Position numbers and translations under genes: made by a program
Origin: Symsagittifera roscoffensis
Taxonomy: Eukaryota; Xenacoelomorpha; Acoela; Convolutidae
DNA length: 64,000 nt
Direction: 5' to 3'
Assembly (NCBI RefSeq): GCF_963678635.1
Contig: NC_087065.1
Location: 63,080,754-63,144,753, forward strand
Shown: positions 35,106 through 44,256 of the stretch, piece by piece
Layout of the letters: each line of letters starts with the position of its first letter
How positions within the stretch are numbered: the stretch's first letter is position 1
The notes under the pieces: generated by a model
Told to the model about the DNA's origin: nothing
The model's database searches: none
The model's input: only the letters and a program-made list of their open reading frames with translations

Positions 35106-36874
35106 ATGGATAATTTCAACTTGGATGAATTGATGGACCTGGCAGAGGCATATGTAGGACCGATGGTAGATGCGATCTATCGTCGGCTAATGGATCGAGA
35201 CTTCGCTCTGGAGGACCCAGAGGTAGTCATGTTGCTGACCGCCCTGATAAACATCTTGGGGCATGACAACCGTGGGGAACGCCCACGGAAGTCCTATTGA
35301 TGGCAGCATACGGAGAAAGGGGAGTACTAGACCGCCCGAACATGAGAGTGATGAGGTGGAGAAACGGGGCTCTCTCAGGGAGTGACTTGGCGAATGAGCC
35401 TGGATTGGGAAGTTCTAGGACTTATCAACCAGGTGAAATGCCTTTGCCCTCCAAGCCCAAGCCTGGGCTGAGGAGAATGCATCAAGAGATGAACAGCAAG
35501 GCTGCCTCGTCTAGTTCACCACTGAGAATAGCTGTGCCACCAAAGAGGGCGAGAGTAGAACAAGGGGTTCAAACGAACCAAACCATGCAAGATCTAGATG
35601 GGATGAAGGATGAGCTGGAGAGGATCAGGAAGGAGCTGGATGAAGTGACTAAGACCATGCTCATTACGGAGGACGACAGAGACATGTGGAAGAAATTGTT
35701 TGAAGACTGCAACAAAAAGCAGAGTGAAGAAATTGAGCGCTTGAGGCGGGACTACAAGGAGCGATCGGAACGGGTGGCATTGAATACAGCCGTGGAAAAA
35801 GTGATACCTGCAAGCAGTATTCCTCGTGGGCAGTCCCCGATGGAGCTCTTGCCGCCTCGAGAGATGAGTCAGACAACGGAAACGAGACCCCCGACAACAA
35901 CAGGTCGAGTGACGATCCCGGACCCGAGTGACACCTTGGGTGACCCAGTCGTGGAACAAACGGTGAGGGAGCTGATAGAGACAGCTGGACGACTAGTCGC
36001 CAACAAGAATGCGCCAGGTTCCGGGGTGACTGCACCCTGTGGAACGATCGACGATACGGACAGAGTACGACTCTCCCAAAGCGTGATGACCAGACAGGGA
36101 GTTAGCGACACAACGCCACCAATGGGGAGCTCTAAGGTCCCAGAGAGGAGGATACGAAAGATGCCGGCGAAGAAAGTGTCACGTATGATAGATGTACAGA
36201 AGAACAATCAGTTGAAGTATAACTTCACAGGAGTTCCAGATGCGGATTCGAGAGCTTGCTTCAATCGAGCCACCTGGAACCTGGGTGCGAACCTGCAGCA
36301 ACCACCGCTGGGGACATCACATCTGATACTGGGAGATAGCTTAGTCAGAGTACTCTCGAACTTGAGGACCTCTTGGGTCACCACGGTGATGGCATTCGGA
36401 GGCGCGACCATAGCCCAGTTATTTCGGATGGTGGAGTTGATGAACCCAGGGAGAATCCCTAATGTAATGATCCTAGTTGGGACAAATAACATCTCGAGAA
36501 GCTCGGATGAGGAGGAAGCACTATGGGAATCAAAGATGGTGTGCTTGTTTACTACTCTCCGGCAGAAGTTCAACTGCGCGGTACTGACCGTTTGCACTGT
36601 GCCAATGAATGCGAGGATTTTGACTGCAACAGGGAGAAGGCACAACGAAGGAGTAACCAGGTGGAATAACATCCTAAGGAATCTCGCAAGTCGGAATGCC
36701 GGAAGGATGATCCTCATGGACATTGAACATGAGTTGAGAGCTATGGATCAGGCCAGGCTGACTACAGACGGCATCCACTTCGATAATCTAGAAGGACAGG
36801 CTTGGTTGAACAGAGTCTTTCAAGAGCAATTGGATGAGTTGGAAGTAGAACTCTTTGACACAGGAGTGCTATAG
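35106..36874 (+). pseudogene. E1 ORF3, part 1: coiled coil and SGNH-hydrolase-like domain
   Basis: Start of the giant ORF3 at the ATG at 35,106 (MDNFNLDELMDLAEAYVG). One C is missing near 35,285 relative to E2, so the frame changes before GERGVLDRPNMRVMRW. A coiled coil follows (DGMKDELERIRKELDEVTK, KQSEEIERLRRDYKERSE; 35,600-35,800), then a low-complexity linker, then an SGNH/GDSL hydrolase-like domain. Its blocks are LILGDSLVR (36,332-36,340, nucleophile Ser), AFGGATIAQL (oxyanion Gly), LVGTNNIS (36,479-36,490, Asn) and TTDGIHF (36,761-36,781, Asp and His). All catalytic positions are kept. The frame stops at a TAG at 36,872-36,874 after LFDTGVL, where E2 reads on. The family includes esterases and lipases; substrate and role here are unknown. 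Confidence 0.7.
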
Positions 36875-38538
36875 GAGGAGGGAGCATTGAACGAACCTGT
36901 GATTACCACCTTTGTGCCTCCTAGCCTAGAAACACGCTTGGGGACGGTCTCGGCCGTGACGAACTATAGACAGCAGAGCTCTAGCGATCCAGGTCAAAGA
37001 ACAGACGTTCAAGATCGTTTGGGAGAAGCGCCAATGAAAGGAGGATGGGGAAATTTGTGGTAACGATGGATCCATATTTTGTGTTGAGGAATGCCGTCGT
37101 GCTACAGTACATGCGATTTGCCTACACGGATCAAGCGACGAGAAGGCGAATCAGCAACGCCGCGACTCCGAAGCCTGGAGCGTTTGACACGTAATGGGCG
37201 GAATTAAACCTAGCGCCCATGAGAATGAGAGGCAGAGCCGAATTACCTGAGGCCTCCCTTTGAACAGTGTGAAGCAGGGGTTAACAGTGGGAGGAACGTT
37301 GCGGACGAGAACCTTCCTGGCATTCTTCGGCTGTGAGGAAATCAAAGTGGTCCATGGAGAGGAGGAAGATAAATTGGCCGGCATACTGGTCATACCAAAA
37401 TTTCCGGAATGGGCCGAGACTGAAAAGCAAGGACCCTCAAGCTCGAAAAAGATACATCAGAAGGAGATGATGGGCAGGGAGGAAGCCGTCGAACGGAGGA
37501 ACCCATGCAACAAGGTAACGATCAAGCAGATAGGGAAGACGACAAGGCATCGACAGGAGGAATATCCAGCCTGGATTTCAATTTCCTCAGTGACTTTGAG
37601 AATAATGCGGATACGTTGGAAGCGGCTGAGCCAGCAGACGAAGGCACTTCGACACTGGAACCTCCGTCGGCCTTTATGGAAATGAAGCGGAATTTGCCGG
37701 AGAGCAGCTCTCCGGGCAATTCAAAAGATAACGAACAAAGACTCCTCATGGAATCACCGAGGAGAAGAAGAATAGAAGGCGCTGCCAGAGTACCTTTCTT
37801 GGGAACGTTGCCCAAAGAAGAAGGGGAAGCGCATCACCGAGATCATAAAAATAGGACGGGATGTAGATTGAACAGAGTGGCGTTCATGGAAGAAGTCTGG
37901 ACAGTAGTTCAGAGCTACGGGACCCAGTCCATTTTGTAAGTGGGTCTCAACCGACCATTGATGCGGGAAGTCCTCGACAAACTTGATGAATGTGAAGGGA
38001 GATTGAGTGGTTGATTGACTCAGCCACTGACGAAAGTGAAGTGAACTCTCCCATCAAGATGACACCGCAGGAGGATAAAGGAGAGGTGGTGTATCTGTCA
38101 AGGACCAGGAAAGGAACGATGCGATCGAAACTGGTGATTGATAAGATCAACGAGATGAAGATGAAATTAGGCAGCAAAGTGATACCGAGGAGAGCAGGAA
38201 AGACGAAGGTGGATTGGGAGATATCGATAAGAGCTGTCAATTCAGCGAAAAGAAAACGAGTCGAAGAGGTCATGGATTTGGGACAAGGTGATTATAAATT
38301 GCCTGGCACGGACAGAATGTTAACTGATGTAGCAATGGTGCCACCCATTCTCATGGCAGGGATAAAGTCAACAGGTTACAAATCCAAAAGGAGTGACCGC
38401 ACTCCGACTGGAGCAACCTTGGAAATGGAGATACTCAGCCAAGGTGGAGAAAGTACCATGAAAGACTTTAAACCGTCTCCCATGGACCACGGAAAGGGAA
38501 GTGTCGCAGAACAACTAGTACCAGTGGAGTATAACTGA
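36875..38538 (+). pseudogene. E1 ORF3, part 2: deletion junction and unknown region
   Basis: Continues ORF3 past the TAG (VITTFVPPSLETRLGTV). At ~37,033 the sequence jumps to what in E2 is ~2.6 kb further on; bases before the junction match E2 to 59,122 and those after match from ~61,715. Beyond this come VGGTLRTRTFLAFFGCEEIK, an acidic region with LDFNFLSDFENNADTLEA, then a basic region (KRKRVEEVMDLGQGDYK, KSTGYKSKRSDRTPTG). Frames are broken near 37,260, 37,480, 37,937 (TAA) and 38,010. A TGA at 38,536-38,538 ends this part where E2 encodes R. No known domain is recognised. Confidence 0.55.
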
Positions 38539-39493
38539 CTGACATTTTCGAAGACTGTGTCAATAGATGAACCAGCCGGTGGATACATGGAGATGTTGGA
38601 ATACCGAAACTCGGCTAGAGGATATGTGATGGCTCTGGAAGACAAGAGTGCCATGGAAGGTTATCTGGAGACGAAGTTGCAAGGCACCACCCTCAAGCAG
38701 AAGGCGTACGGGACTCTAGCGTCGTCTGAGATGCAGGCGGAAACGATTGAGCAATTAGTGAGCCTTCCATGGAAAGCAGTGGTGTTGAGGTACTTTGAAG
38801 AGGAAATGAGGACTACGCCGAGAATACACGCCCTCATGGCAGTACCTTACGTGAGAACCGATTGTCAACTGAGGTTCGCCGGGTGCATGATGGAATTAAC
38901 TCGCGGGGAATATGATTCAGTAGAAAGGAAAAAGTCAAAAGAAGAAAAGGTATTCCTGATGACGAACCTCAGGGATTTGATTATCCAGGAGGGAATGGCA
39001 GTAGCGTCCGCGAAGCGGAGAGACGCTCTTTGTTTCATTCGATTCCTGATAGAGCAGATTTCAGTGCCAGCATTGAACACCTGTGTCAAGATGCTAAGGG
39101 AAGGCGATGAGGGAGGGCAATGTAAAAGCCTTACTCTTGCTAGCACTGCTGGATATGCATCAGAGCAAGCCAATGAGGGTGAATATGAAAGAACCTGAAA
39201 AGCTAGAACCCATGAGAAAAATAGACGAAATCAGGAGATTCTCAAACAAGGAGCTGAAACTCACTAAAGAGTCTATGGGGGCACCACCGAAACCCAGTGA
39301 GTACTGTGGACCGATCAGGAAGAAGTCATACAGCTACGTGTCCGGAGTCATAGGGATAGCGTACAACCCTTTCCTGAGTGAAGACATACGCGATTGCTTC
39401 TTTGATTACGAGCAAGCAGTGTTGCTAAGGTTCTGGACGTCGAGAATTGCAACGATTAAAAGCGCTACTAGTCCGCAGACCAATTGGGACTAG
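38539..39493 (+). pseudogene. E1 ORF3, part 3: unknown region
   Basis: Reads on in frame from the TGA (VSIDEPAGGYMEMLEYRN, SLPWKAVVLRYFEEEMR, IHALMAVPYVRTDCQLRFAG, DALCFIRFLIEQISVPALN). A few extra bases near 39,115 relative to E2 shift the frame to LLLLALLDMHQSKPM. Then come SMGAPPKPSEYCGPIRKKSY and AYNPFLSEDIRDCFFDYEQA. The frame stops at 39,491-39,493. The composition is that of a folded helical protein. It is conserved with E2 63,204-64,000 at roughly 90 percent. No family is recognised. Confidence 0.5.
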
Positions 39494-41368
39494 TCTTGGA
39501 AGAAAAGGTGACTGCACCTTCCGTGCCAAAATCCGACAAACGAGTGGAGTTTGGATTGGGATTCTCAGATGAATTACTGAGAACGAGCGTGATGGTAGTG
39601 TGGGAACTGATGAGACCATCATGGTGTCCTAGTCCCAATGCTGACTCGATACTGCGAGCGACACAAGACGTGCAGAGGGAACTAAATGCAGACTGTAACC
39701 TGCGTGATCTGAACATCATATATAATGTGATGACAACAGCCTCTAGGAGCAACGGGGAAGACAAAGTGGAGTTGCCTGGCTAGGGACCAGAAGACTGGGT
39801 CAAATCTGGTAGCTGTCTGGCAGAAGTCTGTGGACTGGAAGGTCACGTCTGTGAAAGTCTGGATTGCGTGAAAACCCTAGAGAGACAACACAATCAGTTG
39901 ACTATATTGTTTGGGAACGTTATGATGAAAGCAAGGAATGAAACGGAACTGATCGCAGATTGCCATGGAGGAACCGAGGTGAACCTAGTGACTGCACTAG
40001 GATTCTACAGCATGTTTGGTTCTTTACAGTCACTATTGAATCTAGAACAGAAACATGAGATGGTCACAGCCATCAGTGTAGAAGTATTCCCAGGAGTTCT
40101 GCAGACTGAGCAGAAATACATAGGAAAATGGAGGGAAGCAATCGAGACGGAAATGAACATTAGACACAGTGAGACTTATTGTACACCATCAGGAGCACGA
40201 TATTTGTTGGGTTCAACATTGGCTCCAATGTGCAAGAGCAGATACCCTGTACATTTCGTAGCTGTGGACGTGAGGAGTACAAGAACGATTGTGGATCAAG
40301 CCTTCTCAGTGCCGAAGTGTGTGAGACTGGCGAGAATGTCCGAGAAGTCATACGAGTTGCTATGTAAGATGTTCTCAGCAGTTCCAGAGAGAACCAAAGA
40401 AGAATTGGAGTCAATACTAGGAAAGAAGTTCAAGGGATATGTGAGCGGGAACTTCAGTGACTTTGAGAGACAGAAACAGAGAGGATCAACTGTCACAGAT
40501 TACAATGCAGTAGATGAGAATGATGAAGTCCACCGAGTGATGATGGAAGTGGAACCATTACTGGAAGCTTCGGGAAAACGTAATTGGAGGAGCATCATGT
40601 TGACACATGACGAGTTTCCCTGCCACTGCTTGCTGCAGACCCGGTGGTATCCCAAGCGTAGTAATCTGGTGTTGATCTGGGACTCTGGAGAGCTGCTCTC
40701 CATGGGTTTACCAGACTCATCACAGCCCATAACAATAGTGATAGTGGGAGTTATGATGGCGATAAGGTGGCTGGAGGCTCATGTGAGAGAGAACAATAGA
40801 CAGGAGGCGCCAACGCGAGGACAATTGCAGAAGTTGGATTGTCTAAAATGTTTAGATCTTTTTGAGACAACGTGCAAGATTCTGAACATTCCTATGGAAG
40901 TTAAAAAAGATATGAGCAAGAAGACGACTGATGCCATGGTTTAGAGCCAATATGACTGCATGATTGTACGAGTATGCAAAAAAGCATTTGTCGAAGCACG
41001 GCAGAGTGTACAGTGGGTATCAGCTGGACATTGGGGCAGGAGCTTTCAAGCGAGCTTTCGTGACTCATCGAAATGCCGTGACCACCGCGGTGAAGAGAAT
41101 TTCCACGACAAGTGAACGTAGTGGAAAGGAAAAAGAAGAGATGTTGAAGGAAGATTTGGAGAGAAACGTGAAGTTGTGTCTCCACAACAGCTTCTGCAGG
41201 AACAAAGAATCTAACGTGGATCCCCTACCTTGTTGTAAACAGAGGGTAGAAGAGCAGAAGTGTTGGAGGACTGCTTCCAAAAGCGTGAGAATAGCTAACG
41301 ATGTGTTGCAAGACACAGAAACTGAAAGTGCAGAATCAATGTCACAGGAGGAGGAGACGGAACATTGA
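39484..41368 (+). pseudogene. E1 ORF3, part 4: unknown C-terminal region
   Basis: The end of ORF3, seen only in E1 because E2 leaves the window. The frame contains EFGLGFSDELLRTSVMVVWE, an in-frame TAG at 39,781-39,783, then CKSRYPVHFVAVDVRSTRTI, FKGYVSGNFSDFERQKQRG, HDEFPCHCLLQTRWYPKRSN and ITIVIVGVMMAIRWLEAHVR up to a TAG at 40,942-40,944. After a frame change near 40,960 comes YEYAKKHLSKHGRVYSGYQL, then a charged, Cys-containing tail, ending at 41,366-41,368 (SQEEETEH stop). Membrane segments are not convincing, so an envelope glycoprotein is not supported. Function unknown. Confidence 0.5.
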
Positions 41369-41720
41369 CGAATGGCCGGAGAGACAAGACGCAAAAAAAA
41401 AGAAAATTAGAAGAATTTAGAAGTTTTAGAACTTCTAAACGATGAAAAAAGAAGAAACAAAGAGGTGACAAAAAAGAAGAAGTTAAAACTCAGAATTGTT
41501 TTATGTGTGTGACGAAAACTCAAGTGAGAAATTAAGCAACCAAGTTGTAATTGAATACTGAAAGAAAACATTTAGTTGAGTTTTGAGCATTAAAGAATTT
41601 GTTGCATTTATAAATTTGCATTTTGATTTTAGTTAGTGGCTTTAGAGACACTTACTATTTATTTAGAAAGGCTTGAGTAAAGAGTATATTTAAATATTTC
41701 AACCTGCATGACTGTTTTTA
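41369..41720 (+). other. E1 3' non-coding region up to the LTR
   Basis: Purine-rich at its start (AAAAAAAAAGAAAATTAGAA near 41,392), then AT-rich. Immediately before the LTR stands CATGACTGTTTTTA, which is not a good polypurine tract. That is one reason why assignment of this LTR to E1 is not certain. Confidence 0.45.
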
Positions 41721-42180
41721 TGTGACATTCGACCAGAATGGACGAAAATGCAGATTCGAAATTTTAGCAGCTAGCCTTCCGAATTGGCAGTTTTGAAAGA
41801 TTAGCAGTGTTATTGGAACGATTAGCCAAACGGTGAAGGCTACAATATTCTGGTGTTTCAAATTTTTAAATTTTCGAAGTATGACGTCATATTTCTGAGA
41901 AACGTCAGAAACGACCATTTTGGCAGAAAAAACCGAAAAAAGACACAACAACAACAGTAGTTGCAACGATAACAACGGAAAAACTTAGAATCGGAATTAG
42001 AGACGAGCAGAAATAGCAGAGACCGTTCCGAGTTGCAACTATTGTGTCGCTACAATAGTTGCAAGGCCGTTGCGAACAACGGTGAAGGGTAGAAGACAGC
42101 CTTCCGGAAGGAGAAAAAGAGTCATATTTCCCCGGATTCAAGAATCCGGAGGGGTCTCGGGACTGAAACTTTTATTAACT

Positions 42181-42188
42181 TATATAAA
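42181..42188 (+). promoter_or_regulatory. TATA box of LTR A
   Basis: TATATAAA, 32 bp after the CCGGATTC palindrome and 151 bp before AATAAA. The same arrangement is kept in LTR B at 43,815-43,822. Confidence 0.55.
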
Positions 42189-42338
42189 CTTTTAGCTTCC
42201 CTATTATGTCCTGAATTGAATTTAATTAACATCTGAATTCATTTTGCTAGGATGAGAAGCTAGGAGTTGGGGGAAAGGGTTGATCCATCTTCGATGGAGA
42301 TGATGATTTTATCTACTGAGCAAAAACAATAATAATTC

Positions 42339-42344
42339 AATAAA
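42339..42344 (+). terminator. Polyadenylation signal of LTR A
   Basis: AATAAA within the LTR downstream of its TATA box. It is conserved in LTR B at 43,974-43,979. Confidence 0.5.
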
Positions 42345-42660
42345 TAGTAGTAGCCTTGATTTTAGGAGTGACCTCGTGGTCTGGGGATACTGAGACCCAG
42401 CCATGAGCTCACTATTTCTGCATGTAATTAAGTTAGTCTGAGTGTTTTAACTTTAGTCTGAGTGTTTTTAAGTTAGTCTGCATGTAATTTTAAGCCGAAA
42501 GCAGTAACGTTTTTGTCGACCCGATTTTGAAAAGACCACCAAAAAAACTGGCTTGGTAGAGACGGTGAAAAGCATGTAAAGCTCTGTTTAGACGTTAGCC
42601 AGTCGTTTTAGGACCTAGTTGTATTTTCCGTCGATATGTATCTTCCGGGTGAATGTTACA

Positions 42661-43051
42661 ACAATCAACTAGGAGAAGTGATCACGGCAATAACAACTAA
42701 AATTCCGAAGGGAAGAAGCATAGTAGGATAATTTTAGCTTTTTGGTAGGCAGGACTGTCCTGCAAACCAACACCTTTTAAATCTAGGAGAAAAAGTTTTT
42801 AATCAGGACATTGACATTGGAAGTCGGAAAAGATGTTTTTATCTTAGGTCATATCCTCATTGTGCAGATTTATGAAAGAATTTGAAGGCTATAGTGATGT
42901 AGTATGATGCCATTTATATTCTGCAGTGAGTCTATATGACGCGGGTAAAAGTAATTTCGTGCATTTTGTAAATTCTGTTCGATGACACTGTAACAATTTT
43001 TCGAATATTGCGAGATTCAATGGGGACATTGACCGGGCTGTCCGGGGAAAA
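42661..43051 (+). other. Sequence between LTR A and LTR fragment C
   Basis: 391 bp without coding capacity. It starts ACAATCAACTAGG and ends CTGTCCGGGGAAAA directly before an LTR start. The purine-rich GGGGAAAA is what a polypurine tract before a 3' LTR should look like. So this may be an internally deleted element (LTR A, 391 bp, LTR C/B) rather than unrelated spacer. Confidence 0.5.
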
Positions 43052-43346
43052 TGTGACATTCGACCAGAATGGACGATAATGCAGTTTCGAGTTTTTAGCA
43101 GCGAACCTTCCGAATTGGCGGTTTTGAAGGATTAAAAGCGTTATTCAGACGATTAGACAAATCGTGAAGGCTGAAAGATTTGGAAATTCCTAAATTTTAA
43201 AAATTCGAAATGATGACGTAATAATTCTGAGAAACGTCAAAAACGGCCATTTTGGAGAAAAACCAAAATAAAAACAGAACAACCATAGTTGCGACGACGA
43301 CAACAACGAGAAAATTGAGAATCAGAATCGCAGAAAAACAGATGTA
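43052..43346 (+). repeat. LTR fragment C, 295 bp
   Basis: Starts TGTGACATTCGACCAGAATG like LTRs A and B and matches their first ~290 bp. It breaks off at CAGAAAAACAGATGTA, where LTR B begins. It is a truncated LTR directly upstream of a full one. Confidence 0.75.
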
Positions 43347-44256
43347 TGTGACATTCGACCAGAATGGACCAAAATGCAAAATCAGCAGATTCGGAATTTT
43401 AGCAGCGAACCTTCCAAATTGACGGTTTTAAGCGATTAACAATGTTACAGGGACGATTAGTCAAATGGTGAAGGTCAAGATATTCTGGTATTTTGAAATT
43501 TTAAAAATTCGAAGTATGAAGTCATATTTCTGAGAAACGTCAGAAACGGCCATTTTGGCAGAAAACCGGAAGAAAAACACAACAACTTTAGTTGCGATAG
43601 CGAAAACAACGAAGATTGTGGTTGAAAAACAACAACGAATTGCAGAAGTAGCAGAGACCGCTCCGAGTTGCAACTATTGTGTCGCTACAATAGTTGCAAG
43701 GCCGTTGCGAACAACAGTGAAGGGTGGAAAACCAGCCTTCCGGAAGAAGAATAAGAGCCTTATTTCCCCGGATTCAGGAATCCGGAGGGGTCTCGGGACT
43801 GAAAATTTTTAACTTATATAAAATTTTAGCTTCCCTATTATGTCCTGAGTTGAATTTAATTAACAACTGAATTCATTCTACTAAGATGAGAAGCTAGGAG
43901 TTGGGGGAAAGGGTTGATCCATCTTCGATGGTGATGATGATTTTTATCTACTGAACAAAAACAATAATAATTTAATAAATAGTAGTAGCCCTGTTTTTAG
44001 GAGTGACCTCGTGGTCTGGGGATACTGAGACTCAGCCATGAGCTCACAATTTTTGCATGTAATTAAGTTAATTTGAGTGTTTTGACCGAAGCCGAAAGCA
44101 GTAACGTTTTGTCGACCCGATGTTAGAAAGACCACCGAAAGTACTGGCTTGGTAGATACGGTTAAAAACATGTAAAGCTCTGTTTAGACGTTAGCCAGTC
44201 GTCCTAGGACTTAGTTTTATTTTCCGTCGATATGTATCTTCCGGGCGAATGTTACA
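43347..44256 (+). repeat. LTR copy B, 910 bp (likely 5' LTR of E2)
   Basis: TG...CA termini (TGTGACATTCGACC to GGGCGAATGTTACA). It carries the palindrome CCGGATTC-AG-GAATCCGG at 43,768-43,785, TATATAAA at 43,815-43,822 and AATAAA at 43,974-43,979. It is followed by the leader of E2, which is rich in the same CCGGAGGGG motif, so it is most simply the 5' LTR of E2. The nearest TGG that could start a primer-binding site is at 44,268, 11 bases past the LTR end, which is further than usual. Confidence 0.7.

Larger units (their letters stand above)
24402..42660 (+). mobile_element. E1: very large Ty3/gypsy element, 5'-truncated, defective
   Basis: First of two head-to-tail copies. Order: leader with motif array (24,402-25,379), ORF1a (25,380-27,126), gag-protease-RT-RNase H-integrase-macro-like region (27,095-34,703), spacer, ORF3 (35,106-41,368), 3' non-coding, and the LTR at 41,721-42,660 taken as its 3' LTR. 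Similarity to E2 stops near 24,402, where a Penelope-like fragment begins, so the 5' LTR and early leader are missing. ORF3 lacks about 2.6 kb present in E2. Many stops and frameshifts make it non-autonomous. Assignment of the 41,721 LTR to E1 is inferred from position and from the motif it shares with the leader. Confidence 0.75.
41721..42660 (+). repeat. LTR copy A, 940 bp
   Basis: Begins TGTGACATTCGACCAGAATG and ends TCTTCCGGGTGAATGTTACA, so it has TG...CA termini, and matches copy B (43,347-44,256) along its length with indels. It contains the palindrome CCGGATTC-AA-GAATCCGG at 42,132-42,149, a TATATAAA at 42,181-42,188 and an AATAAA at 42,339-42,344, a normal LTR order of promoter then polyadenylation signal. 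Read here as the 3' LTR of E1; a short nested element bounded by A and B is the alternative. Confidence 0.75.

Noticed and set aside
35106-41368. ORF3 as an envelope gene
   Set aside because: It lies in the env position, but no signal peptide, furin-like site, fusion peptide or C-terminal anchor is seen. The recognisable parts are a coiled coil and an SGNH-like enzyme.
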